Assembly (NCBI GenBank): GCA_033063855.1
Contig: CP093831.1
Coordinates: forward strand, 16,120,001 to 16,184,000
Source of the DNA: Smittia aterrima
Lineage: Eukaryota > Arthropoda > Insecta > Diptera > Chironomidae
Reading direction: 5' to 3'
DNA: 64,000 nt
The position numbers were made by a program, and so were the translations under genes. The notes under the pieces were generated by a model. It made no database searches. It had not been told where the DNA came from and saw only the letters and a program-made list of their open reading frames with translations. Numbering within the stretch: the stretch's first letter is position 1; every line of letters starts with the position of its first letter. This document shows, in pieces, positions 13,284 through 24,200 of this stretch.

Positions 13284-13582
13284 TTAAATATTCTCAATCA
13301 CTTTCTTCAACTGTTCTTTTAAGAATGATTGCAGTTTAACATTTCGCTTATCCGCTTTCAAACTAATCGCTTCGAAAGCGATTTTTAATTTGTTGTCAGC
13401 TTCTGGAAAATCTTTGCGATAAACCACAAAGTCTTGCTGTGCATAAATTTTTTTCCTAAAATTTCCTTCGACAATTTTCCTACGCGCTCTCATTCGTCAG
13501 GAATATTTTTCTTTAACCAATCGCTGTGAGGTTCCACCCACAACAATTTTCCTTTGTTTAAAATGAGAAATCTTTCAGGGAT
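13284..13582 (-). pseudogene. Frame-broken ORF remnant upstream of homeobox gene
   Basis: Two overlapping minus-strand frames look like one protein. The first (about 13582-13495) reads through KLLWVEPHSDWLKKNIPDE and ends at a TGA. The second starts at an ATG overlapping that stop (GAATGAG, 13493) and runs 69 codons from MRARRKIVEGNFRKK to a stop at 13284. Both halves have protein-like composition (charged, with a helical Lys/Glu-rich tail), and restoring one base would merge them. It lies 36 bp upstream of the homeobox ATG on the same strand. It may be a decayed gene, an exon of an unrecognised gene, a uORF in the homeobox leader, or an assembly indel. The family is not recognised. Confidence 0.35.
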
Positions 13583-13987
13583 TCAAATTTGAAGATTTAA
13601 ATATGAAGATAACATGAATAGATTTTTCCTAAATCCCTGCAAAGATATCGAAAAGTTCAGCTAGAAAATTACGAAAATGTTTTCCTTTCAAAATGTTTTA
13701 AGTGTTTTAAACGAGAAATGCTGAAAGCTCTTGAGCCATTATATGTTTAATTTCAATGAATTCCATTTTAATGATGAGTTTCCTGTAAATTAAATTAAAA
13801 AGAACATATTGATTCAACCGTTTTTGTAATTTACTTCCTTTGACTTTACTAATCTTAATCTCTAACAAAAGCTGACTCTATTATATTTAATTTTTAAAAG
13901 CAAAATTATCCTAATTTTATTACAATTAGTTTCGAAACTTTTGCAAAAAAAATTTCCTACCAGTAGAGTTTACATTTTCGATGTGCG

Positions 13988-14723
13988 ATGTTTGAAAAGA
14001 ATTTGTTTCCAGTTTTGTTCTTCATTTTATTCCACGTCGCCGCAATTTCATGCCAAGAGAAACAAATTCAAACAATTTACTTCAAAAGCGTTCGATGTCA
14101 CAACATTTCCGAAATTTACCTTTATCCGAATGTCACGTGCTACGCTAAGTCCTTCAATCGGTCGTACTCAACAGCAACTGGCATCGCATATTTCAAAAAA
14201 CCTTTATACAATCTCACAGTTAGTATTTCATTTGGAAGAGGAATTAGCATGAACAAAATTTATTTTTCATTTCACAGGAGGAAATAACTTTTTTTTTCAA
14301 ATATGGAACAATCTATCGAAAAGTAAGGAAAGTCATCGATTTTTAAGATTTTTTGAAATATTTTTGATTCAGGTTGCAAACATTCCGAAGATATATTTTT
14401 GCGATATTATGAAAAGTATTGAGTCAAGTAAATTCATTGCTGCGTTTGTTAGAGCAGCGATGGAGAATGCACCAGAATATTTTCATGAATGTCCTTACAA
14501 CGTGAGTTGAATAACTTCTTATGATCTTATAACTTATAACTACTTTGATATTTTTCAGAAGCTAATTTTCAAACACGTTTACATTAAAACAAATTCGTTT
14601 GAATCAATTGTGTGGAGCGGGGATTACAAAGTTATCATTCATTTTCGAGAGAATGACGTTCTTTTAGCAATTTCGACAACGATTTTAACCCTCAACTCAC
14701 CGCTTAAGGACTCATTTGGATAA
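13988..14723 (+). CDS. DUF1091 family secreted protein, copy 1
   Basis: Exons 13988-14218, 14278-14322, 14373-14501, 14559-14723; all introns phase 0; 189 aa. Residues 1-21 are a hydrophobic signal peptide. The body matches the DUF1091 (ML/MD-2-like) pattern abundant in flies: RCHN...PNVTCYAKSFNRS near the N-terminus, a central PKIYFCDIMKS, the HECPYN cysteine block at the end of exon 3, and a C-terminal beta-rich segment around WSGDYKV. Some Drosophila members act in chemosensation or pheromone contact, but most have no known role. It is followed 236 bp downstream by a paralogue with identical exon lengths except one extra codon in exon 1. AATAAA overlaps the stop region (14722-14727), with another at 14820-14825. 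Confidence 0.85.
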
Positions 14724-14959
14724 TAAAATCTCAATTTGGATATTGATATTCAGCACAATCGCAAATTTTAAGTTTTGGTTCATGATTTTACGTCAACAAG
14801 ACTTTAATTCTTAGCAAGCAATAAAGTTTGGGTTTCAATGAAAGCTGAGTCCATTATATTTAAGTGCCAATAGCAAAATTATCCAAATTTTGTGTAATTA
14901 TTTTGGGAACTTTGGCAGAATATTTCTTCTACCAGTAAAGTTTAAATTTTCATTTTGAA

Positions 14960-15709
14960 ATGTTCGAATTAAAAATTTTCCCAGTTTTATTCTTAATTTT
15001 TTTCCTAATCACTACAATCTTGTGCGAGGAGGAGAAACAGATTCAAACAATTCACTTTAAAAGCTTTCGATGCCACAACGTTTCGCAGGCTTACGTTTAT
15101 CCGAATATCTCTTGCTACGCAAAATCATTCAATAGATCGTTTTCCACATTCACTGGTATCGCATATTTCAAAAAGCCCTTGTACAATCTCACAGTAAGTA
15201 TTTCATTTTACAAGATGAAGTTGGTTTAAGAGAAGGGAAATATTTTCTCAATTTAAAGGAAGAAGTAAGTTTTTTCTACAAATATGGAACGATCTATCGA
15301 AAAGTAAGAAAAGTCATCGATTTTAGACTAAAAGTTTATTTATTCGATTTCTTTTATTCAGGTTGCAAACATTCCGAAGATATATTTTTGCGACATTATG
15401 AAAAGTATTGATTCAAGCAAATTCATCGCTGCGTTTGTTAAAGTTGTGATTGCTAGTGCACCCGGATTTCTTCACGATTGTCCTTACTACGTGAGTTAAG
15501 TGATATCACAAGAACTTTCAACTATTTGTCTTTATTATTCACAGAACATAGAATCCAAAAACGTTTTCATTGAAACAAATTCTTTTGAATCTGTTATGTG
15601 GAGTGGGGATTACAAAGTTGTCACTCAATATTGGGAAAACGACGATCTTTTTGCAATTTCGACAGCGATTTTAAACCTCAACTCACCGCTTAAGGACTCA
15701 TTTGGATAA
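14960..15709 (+). CDS. DUF1091 family secreted protein, copy 2
   Basis: Exons 14960-15193, 15259-15303, 15362-15490, 15545-15709; phase-0 introns; 190 aa. The signal peptide covers residues 1-22. It is a tandem duplicate of the gene at 13988 with the same splice plan and near-identical exon 2, the start of exon 3 (VANIPKIYFCDIMKS) and C-terminus (LNSPLKDSFG). The duplication extends into the leader, since the ~40 bp before each ATG are similar (compare 13940-13985 with 14915-14958). The copies differ most in the second half of exon 3, including HECPYN versus HDCPYY, so sequence may be diversifying there. Confidence 0.85.
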
Positions 15710-16262
15710 TCTTAAAATCTTGCTCGAAGAATTAAGTACAGTGAGAGTTTGGAACATTAATATAAAATATAATTAGCACTTTCGCAATTTTCTGGTTCAT
15801 GGTTCGAGTCTAATTTTTCAGTTCGTAAAATTGCACTAACGGCTCAGTCGTCATACAAGAGAATAACTCGTTTGAGAGAAATTTCGTTAACAAGTCACAT
15901 TTCAAATGCACTACCTGGATAATAAATGAATTCAGAACTCGTCTTATCGCATTCAGTCGGGAGAGAAAATAAAGCAAGCATTTGTCTCAAATCAGCGCTT
16001 GAACTAACAAAGTGTTAATAAAACTTAATTATCGAAACGTCTGTGAGTGTTTGATAAGCTTTAATTACAGAAATCAACGAAGAACTAAATTGAGACAGAA
16101 AAGAGGCGACGCTAGTCTCTGCCAGAGAGTAAACTATTTTTGAATTGTATTGCTCGTGATTGTCAGAAGGAGAATTGATTCAGTCTCGCTCAAACTGTCA
16201 AGTGTTCAGCTGTGTCAATGCTTAATAAAGTTAAACTCTAAATATCGGGATAGAGTTTAACG
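15710..16262. other. Intergenic spacer before SLC23 gene
   Basis: No gene seen. It should hold the 3'UTR of DUF1091 copy 2 and the promoter and 5'UTR of the transporter starting at 16263. No clear TATA box or initiator was assigned. Confidence 0.4.
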
Positions 16263-18200
16263 ATGATGGTTGCTCAACTGGAGATCGACGTGGAAGAAGT
16301 TCGCAAGAAAAATGTCACTTATGGAATTGACGACAATCCGCCCTGGTATTTGTCGTTCTTCATGGCTATCCAGCATTATCTGACAATGATAGGAGCGATT
16401 GTTTCGATTCCTTTTATTTTAACGCCAGCTTTGTGCATGGAAGACGAGAATCCAGCAAGAGGGACAATTATTTGCACGATGATCTTTGTTACTGGTTTAG
16501 TGACTTTGTTTCAAGCAACTTGGGGTTGTCGTCTTCCTCTTGTTCAAGTAAATTTTCTGAGTTTAAGTAACAAGACAGAATCGATAACGAAATCTTGAAT
16601 TTCAGGGTGGAACAATCTCATTTCTAGTTCCAACTCTCGCGATTCTCAGTTTAGACAAATGGAAATGTCCAGCTAAATCAGAATTTGCATTGATGGACGA
16701 TGAAGCAAAGGAAGAATTGTGGCAAATTCGAATGCGAGAACTTTCTGGTGCAATCATCATCTCGTCACTCTTCCAAGTCGTCATTGGAGCTACAGGACTT
16801 GTTGGCAAGTTTGCGATTAAAGTTATCACTCCGTTGACCATCGTTCCTTGCGTTGGCTTAGTTGGTTTAACTTTATTCGAACATGCAGCAACAACTGCAT
16901 CAACTCATTGGGGAATCGCGGTTGGGTGAGGCAAGCAATTGAGTCGAGATTTGAAAAACATTTCTGATTCCTTTCCTCAGGACTTCAGTTCTTTTGACTT
17001 TATTCTCGCAAATTATGGTCAACGTCAAGATTCCTGTGATTGCTTATAGAAAATCGCGCGGCTTCGAGATTGTTTGGTTCGAGCTCTTCAAGTTGTTTCC
17101 AGTTCTCTTATCAATTACAATCATGTGGATTATTTGCTTGTTAATGACAACTTATAATGTGTTTGAGGAAGGTAGTCAAGCGAGAACTGATGTTCGTTTG
17201 AAGGTTCTCACAGACGCTCCTTGGTTCAAGGTTCCGTATCCATTTCAATTCGGATTTCCGACATTTACAGTCTCGGCATGTTTAGGAATGTTAGCTGGCG
17301 TCATTGCGTGCACTGTTGAGTCACTAAGTTACTATCCAACTGTCGCTAAAATGTGTGGTAAGTGGAAACTCTTATGAAACCACTTCAAAATTTTAAACGC
17401 GTTTTGTAGACGCTGCGGCGCCTCCTGTTCATGTTATCAATCGAGGAATTCTGATTGAAGGCCTTGGATGTATTTTAGCTGGAATTTGGGTGAGCTGCGA
17501 TTTGATTTAAGAAGAAAAGTTTTTCAATTTTATTTTTCTTAGGGAAGTGGAAATGGCACGAACACTTTTGGAGAGAATGTAGGAGCGATAGGTGTAACAA
17601 AGATTGGTTCGCGACGAGTTATCGTCTGGGCTTCCGTGATAATGATGATTCAAGGGGTGTTTGGAAAACTTGGAGCAGTTTTTATTCTTGTTCCCGATCC
17701 AGTTGTTGGTGGAATGTTCTTAATCATGTTCGGCATGATCACAGCTTTTGGGTAAGTGAAAATATTTTTTGTTGAGCATTCAATTTACTTTCAAATTAAA
17801 CAGAATTGCTGCGCTTCAATATGTTGACTTAAAATCATCGAGGAATCTGTATATCATTGGCGTTTCTCTCTTCTTTCCTCTCGTTTTGTGTCCATGGATG
17901 CAGAAGCATCCTGGAGTGATAGCAACGAACATAGAAGTGCTTGATTCAACACTGTCAGTTCTTCTTGGTACAAGTATTTTAGTCGGAGGAGCTCTTGGTT
18001 GCTTCTTAGATCACGTAATTCCTGGAACTTTGGAAGAAAGAGGAATCATCGGGTGGAGCAAAGAAGTTGAGTTGAAGACAGATCGAAGCTCAACTGAGGC
18101 ATCGACTTACGATTTCCCTTATTTCATGGACTGCTTGAAGCGATGCAAGTGTGCCTATTCAATTCCTTTTCTGCCAACTTATGGGATGAAACGCAATTAA
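16263..18200 (+). CDS. SLC23 nucleobase/ascorbate transporter
   Basis: Multi-pass membrane carrier of the NAT/SLC23 family (vertebrate SVCT relatives; fly homologue of the CG6293 type). Exons 16263-16547, 16606-16925, 16981-17357, 17410-17489, 17543-17751, 17804-18200; phases agree; 555 aa, a normal family length. Diagnostic features: the QHYLTMIG helix at the N-terminus, the GGTISFLVPTLAIL segment, and the NAT signature ENVGAIGVTK at 365-374 within NGTNTFGENVGAIGVTKIGS. The substrate (ascorbate, nucleobase or other) cannot be told from sequence. The C-terminal tail contains a Cys/Lys cluster (KRCKC). The start follows GATG with two consecutive Met codons; the first is used here. Confidence 0.93.
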
Positions 18201-18924
18201 TTTTATTCTGTATCTACATTTTAAATTATTTAAACAAAGCTACGGAAAATTCCGTTCAAAATCTTATTTGGCATGTAAAATAACCTGTTACAAACTTAGT
18301 AACTCCACTGGCACGACCAGAATCTAGTTAACGAGCATGATAAGCAGTAGCTAAAGCTATCAAACAACCGCAACCTGTCAAATAGTGCTAATTGTCATTT
18401 AAGTCATAAAACGTCTCTGGAATAAATTTTATGACGATACAATCTTGTTTCTGCTTGCATTGTCTGGGTCATCGACTTCTTTTAGCAATTACTGAAAATT
18501 GCTAATCGGTAAAGTAAACAAAGTAGATTATTTAGGTGCACAGATTTATTTTTTATAATTTCTAATTTTGAAGCTTACAGATTACACAGAAATATTGTTG
18601 AACATTTCATTTTAAGGAAAAACGAAATGTTTCCATTTGATAAAGAAAATATTTCAAATCCACTGAAATTTTCTTTTCAAATATTTGAGATGTGTGTTTG
18701 CATGTGTGCGATGTAATTAAAAGTATCTTTCCAGAAGGATAGCTGAGATAAGCGATATTTACGATCGCGTCAACCTCAAGAGTTTTCATTAAGAAGTTCC
18801 GTTTCTTTCAATTGTTTTCATTGTACTTAAACTTTACGCCTCGTCTTATAAAATTCTTAAAATTTTCATTTCACTTAAAATGTTATTTAGAGAAAAATTG
18901 TGAAGGAAGGTTTTAAAAAGTTTC
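18201..18924. other. Convergent intergenic spacer
   Basis: No gene seen between the 3' ends of the SLC23 gene (plus) and simj (minus). It presumably holds both 3'UTRs. The open frame at 18607-18789 has no supporting feature. Confidence 0.5.
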
Positions 18925-21297
18925 TTAGTTATTCTTCCAGTTACTGTGTCCTCTCTGATTTGTTGGCATCTGCTGTGACAACATTTCGAGATACCGCTGT
19001 TGCATTTCTAGCGCTCGTTGCATATCGTGAGCAACGTTGTTCGAAGATGAACTTTTGTTGCCTAAAAGAAAATCAAAAAATTAATGAAATTAACTAAAAA
19101 TATTTCTTTAGATTTCTTACTTTTGTTTTTGCCTTTACTACTGGCAGCTTGTTGAGCAGCGGCAGCTTGCGCCATAGCTAACTGATAAGAGTAAAGCAAG
19201 GGCCCAAATTGCATTTGAGCTGCAAGTTGCTGTTGCTGCTGTTGTTGTTGCTGTTGATTACCCGATGACATGCCTTGAAGTCCTTTGAAAGGAATTTAAT
19301 TAGTTAAGAAATCTTGAATATAATTTCATTGAATTCACCTCGGAAAATTTGCTGTTGGAAAGCTTGCATAGCAGCAGCAGTTTGTGATGAACTTCCAAAG
19401 TTTCCCATGTTTCCTAATCCGCTCAAATTTCCAAAATTTCCTAAACTAGCCAAAGCATTCAGTTGGGCAGCAAAGTTCATTGACATTGGATCAGAAGCAG
19501 CGGCGGCGGCTGCAGCAGCAGCACTTGCAGACTGATGACGAGACGAAGATCCTCCTCGCGATGAAGGAGGCGGCGTCGATTGATTCGGTGGAGTTTGAGC
19601 TGGTCTTGGAGTTGTATTCTCCAATCTTGGAGTCTTGCTTGGAGCTGGTGACAATGCAATCGGATTTGATTGATGCTGCGGTTGAATAGTGACACCCGAT
19701 GAAGACTGAGCTGGCGAGTGCATTGAGAAATCAGCTGCTCCAGACGAGCCTTGTGACGCCATGCGTTGTTCTATTTCTTGCTCTTGTTGCAAAGCTTTTA
19801 CGAAAGCTGTCTTCAATCGATTTGTATGCTCAGCCTTGAGAGCTTTCTTGACGTTTGTCGTGACGCAAGACTCACAAATAATACGAGGAGCTAAAATATT
19901 AATAAATTAGTGACAAATTCAAACTAATATAATTGGTTTTCTTACTGGCATCGCCGCCGCCTCGTTTATCTTTCTCCATTTTCCAGACAGGAGTAAAATC
20001 GATCTTGCACTGAGCACAGCGGAACGGCTGCTGTGGTTGAGGAGTCGTCTTCTTATCCTTTGTTAGGTAATCAACAACATGTTCCAGACCAAGCAAATAA
20101 ACAAACTCAGCATTGCTTGGATTCGGAATAAAATGCATTTCTGGCGCAGGTGGCTTAGGCGGCGGGATTTGAAGAAGTGTCTTCTCCAGTTGCTTACGTA
20201 GAGCAAGCTTAGCTGCTGCCTGCTTCTGAGCTTGCGTTTGGTTATCTTCCAGACGTGATGATTGATTCATCGAGTTTTGACTGATAGAAATTGACGCTGT
20301 TGGTGTGATGGAAACTGAATTGTTCAAATTCATCGAGTTTTGCTGCAAAAAGAAATCTTAATTTAGATAAAAGTGTCAAGATAAGATTTGCAATTTCAAC
20401 CAACTCACGTTCTTAGTTTTTAGATTCATGACTGGACCTGATGTTGGAGTAATAGTGACCGAAGGTGTAATTGATAAATTCGAGGAAGATCGACCTTCCA
20501 TAACTGTTTTCCCTTGAATGAAAGGAGCTCGTGATGATGTTCCGGTTGTTAATGTTGCTCCACCAGGTAGGGATTGCCTTGGCAATGGGAAGCATTGGGC
20601 TTGGTTGTCATTCATCGAAGATTGTCTGGAAAATTAAAGATTTTTAGAATATTTATTTAGTTAGTGAAAGTTTAACATACCTCGACATGGACTGACTCTT
20701 ATAATCAGCAAGATTTGTTGGGATGACCGTCAAACTTCCCTTTGAGAGCGACTGAGGTAGCATCGCTAATGGATTGTTGTAGTTCTGACCCATTCCTTGC
20801 GAGAGGTTTGCAGGAGTTTTGTTCTCCTTCATCACTTGCTGCGAATGCTTTATCTTCTTCAGTAGCACAAGCTTCGTTTCCTCATTTCTCAGTTCTTCAC
20901 GAATCTTTCTCAACTTCCTTTCACGTTCCCAAATTTCAGCAGCAGAAAGCTCCTTTATCTCAACCTCGGGCATAGCAGCGTCTTCGTCATCTGAGTCTAA
21001 ATCACCATTCGTAGGTTTTTCTGTTTTATCAGCTCCATTCAGATTTATGTCTGGAGATTCGATTTCGGCATAAGATCTTGGCTCGGTTCTTGGACGAAGT
21101 ACACGTCGATTTGGATAACGCGACTCAGAGATCGATGGCGGTCCAATTGAATTCGTGGCTTGGATGCCATTGCCATTATCAATTATAGCGCTCGATCCAT
21201 TGTTTGTAGGTGGAGCGGGAGCTGGCGTTCCATTACTCGTCGACATTGTGGGAATGATTGTAAGTCCCGGTGGTATGTTAGCAGTTGAAAGATCCAT
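18925..21297 (-). CDS. simj: NuRD complex subunit p66 (GATAD2 / simjang)
   Basis: Transcriptional co-repressor bridging MBD2/3 and CHD4 in the NuRD chromatin remodeller. Exons (minus): 21297-20681, 20625-20409, 20342-19946, 19890-19339, 19282-19121, 19061-18925; 693 aa with consistent phases. CR1, the coiled coil that pairs with MBD proteins, is in exon 1 (IREELRNEETKLVLLKKIK). CR2 is a GATA-type zinc finger split between exons 3 and 4: CAQC with FTPVWKMEKDKRGG, then CESC. The rest is low complexity: Ser/Pro/Thr repeats, an Ala run and a poly-Gln run encoded by mixed CAA/CAG at about 19228-19257. The start MDLSTANIPPG at 21297 is preferred over a frame opening at 21387 because homologues begin near this acidic segment; the extra residues are Lys/Arg-rich and leader-like. 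Confidence 0.93.
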
Positions 21298-24200
21298 TTC
21301 TTGATTCACTTTTTCACGACTGAGAGAATTTTTTTTCTCTCTCTGTTTATATTTGTTCGGCAAAAAGTTTGCACTAAAACTTTTCACCTTGATTCAATGA
21401 AAATTCAATTCCTCTATCGATCACTATGTTTCAGAGGTTTCAAACTAACGATTAAAGTGGTTTATGATGGGTTTGTCACGTTTTAAATGATTTAAAATTG
21501 GCGACTGAAAATTCTCTGTACTTAGTACGTTCAATAATTTTTTTACGGGTGAGTTCAGTGATTTTTTTATGAGTAAGTTCAGTGAAAACGTTCTCCGTCA
21601 CGCGGAGTGAAACTACGTTAAAATAAGAAAAAAAATCTTTTTCTTGAACAGAACAGGCCGAGTTTGTGGAAAATAGGCATTTTCCTTTCGGTTAGTTAAT
21701 TTAGTTTGATAGCAAATCGCCTCGCGGTAGTGAAAATTATTATTAAAAAGTGAAATTCTGAGCGCAGCGTCCGGTTTATTTGCATTAATTTCGAAATGAA
21801 AAAAGTCTAAATGGAAAATTGAAAAATCGAAGTGAAAACTGAGTGAAAAATCTTGTGGCGTGAAAAGTCAGTGAAAGTCACTTCTAAAAGTGCTTCAGCA
21901 ATAAGAAACAATCAAAATTATCGTGATTCAATTGAACAAAACGTAAGTGAACTAGCGGCCACTTGAGATGGCAAAGAAAATTTCGTAACGAGGCCAGAGA
22001 CGAGCGTGAAAAATCGGAAAACTGTCCATTTTTCTTACGGGGAGGTATCATCGGCGAATGATGTTGAGGGAAGGGGGGAAAAGGAAGAAAGGGACCTCGC
22101 TAATCAGAAGGATTTTCTGCCTTGCGCTAATTGAAAGTAAAAGTGTTTCGACACTTAACACACCGAAGGCTTTTCCACTCGCTCTGACCTTGTCGCTGTC
22201 GTCGCCAGCTCGATGATTCAATGAAAATCCAGCAGGCTTTGAAAAATCCCGTGGAAAATGCAAAGGCTCCTTATTTTCCATGATATTTTTTACTTCAAAT
22301 TTATTTGATAACTGAAGTTGAACGTTTGACGATTTCGGCTTACGTTGATGATTGATGATTGCGAGCGAGTGGTGTAAAGTGAAGGAAGAAGAAGTTTGGA
22401 TTAGTGTAGAGTCTTTAATTTGCTAATTGATGTACTTCTCGAGGTGATAAGCGTGTTAGTAGTAATTCGCGAGTGGCGGAGACAATCATTTGCGGTTCGT
22501 TTTTGTCGTGTGGCTCATTAAGTCGAATCATCATAAGCTTGCATAGCTGACGCTTTGAATTTTCGTTCTTCTTATTTTTCTCGACTGTGTGATAACATTT
22601 TCTTGTTTGCAGTTTTCATTTTATGAGCTAAATCGAGCTCGATATCAAATCGCAATGCCTCGAGTCACATGTGGAGTTCATGCTTAATGCTGAGGCCTCA
22701 TTGCCAAACGCACAGAAAACGTTCCCTTTCAATTAAACTCCGAGTGCGCGAGCGAGAGAAAGACTTTACGACATGTTTCTTTTCGGCTGTGTTTGCTCTT
22801 TAATGAAATATACAAGCGAACAGGTAACTGTGTGCCGTTGCTGCCTTTTTTCTTTCCTCCATTGATAATCGGCTCACGGGGAGATTGCGAAAAATAAAAT
22901 ACTTCTCGCTGTTAGACGGGGAAAATAAACTGAAACACCGTTCGCTATAGATTTAGGGCAATACGCTTCTTTTTCCTTCATCGGCAGGTGCGGAATGGTT
23001 CGTTATATGAAAGGGCGAATTATGAACACAACTCCCGATATTGAAGGATTAAGCGTGCAGATTAGCCCGACGTTCGTTGTTGTTCACCCTTTCGTTTCTT
23101 TCATCTTACCAAGAAGCATATAAGAGAAGTAGGCGAGCCGCTCGACATTCTTCTTTTCCACTCTTCATATCATCTTCCCGCAGGTCATAAAAGTCTATTT
23201 TAAAACTAACATCAATTATAATGGCCATAATCTCGCCTCTCCTCTTCTCTCCCTCCTAGTGAGATGGTGTGTTAAACGTAAGGCGCGAATGTTGAGATGA
23301 TCGTTAATTCCTCGCGATTGTTTTGCTTCCAAGCCAAAAGCCGCTTGAAAATAAATAAGTGCTATCATGTGTTGTTTTATGCCGATGAAAAATTAAAAGA
23401 CTTTTCCCCTTAGCGCTCCGAAAATGTTGAAACAAAAAGAGGAAAACTTATTTTCATATCGGAGTTTTTCTTTTTTAGAATATAATCAGTTTGAAGTATT
23501 CGAAATACTCGCACATGTGTGTTGAAGCACATAAACCTTCACAATTCGTATTTACTGTCGACTTCTGACGGTGGGTGAACGTGCAAAGAGATCTAATTTT
23601 CTTTTATTACTTACTCTGGAGTTTAATTGGAGTTGTTCGTTCGTTCGCCATGTTATCTCGCACCATATTTGTTGACTGACGAATTTTATAAACTCTCGCA
23701 ATGTGTTGGTCTCGTCAGGTGGTTGTATTCATTCCGCGATTTTGTCTGGAGAGCGTCTATTCGTGACGTAGGTTAGTTGAAAGTTTTATTCATTTTTACG
23801 GAGGTTTATTTAAAGCGTGAAACAGAGTAGTTTTCTGGGAGAACCGGAAATTACGACATGAAATGAAAATTATGAAACTTTTTTTGTGTGTACTAAAAGA
23901 ACTTTTATTCTTGCTTTTATTCGTTTCATAACAACAAAGAAAAAACTTCCGTGAACATTGTGATAAAAGCGAGCTTTGTGGCAATTTTACGATCCGGGGA
24001 GAAAGTAAGAAGTGCATAGAGCAAACAAGAAAGCTCGACACACACAAAAAAGTTCTAAAGGAATGAGTGACCGGGGTCATTTCGATTTGAGGCGAAACGT
24101 ACAATTATTGATTTTTCTCGAGAAACGATACGGAAAATAGAAAAAACCTTTCAGCGAAGGCACGTAAAATGTTAGCACGTTAAGGCCTTTTCGTTCGGTT

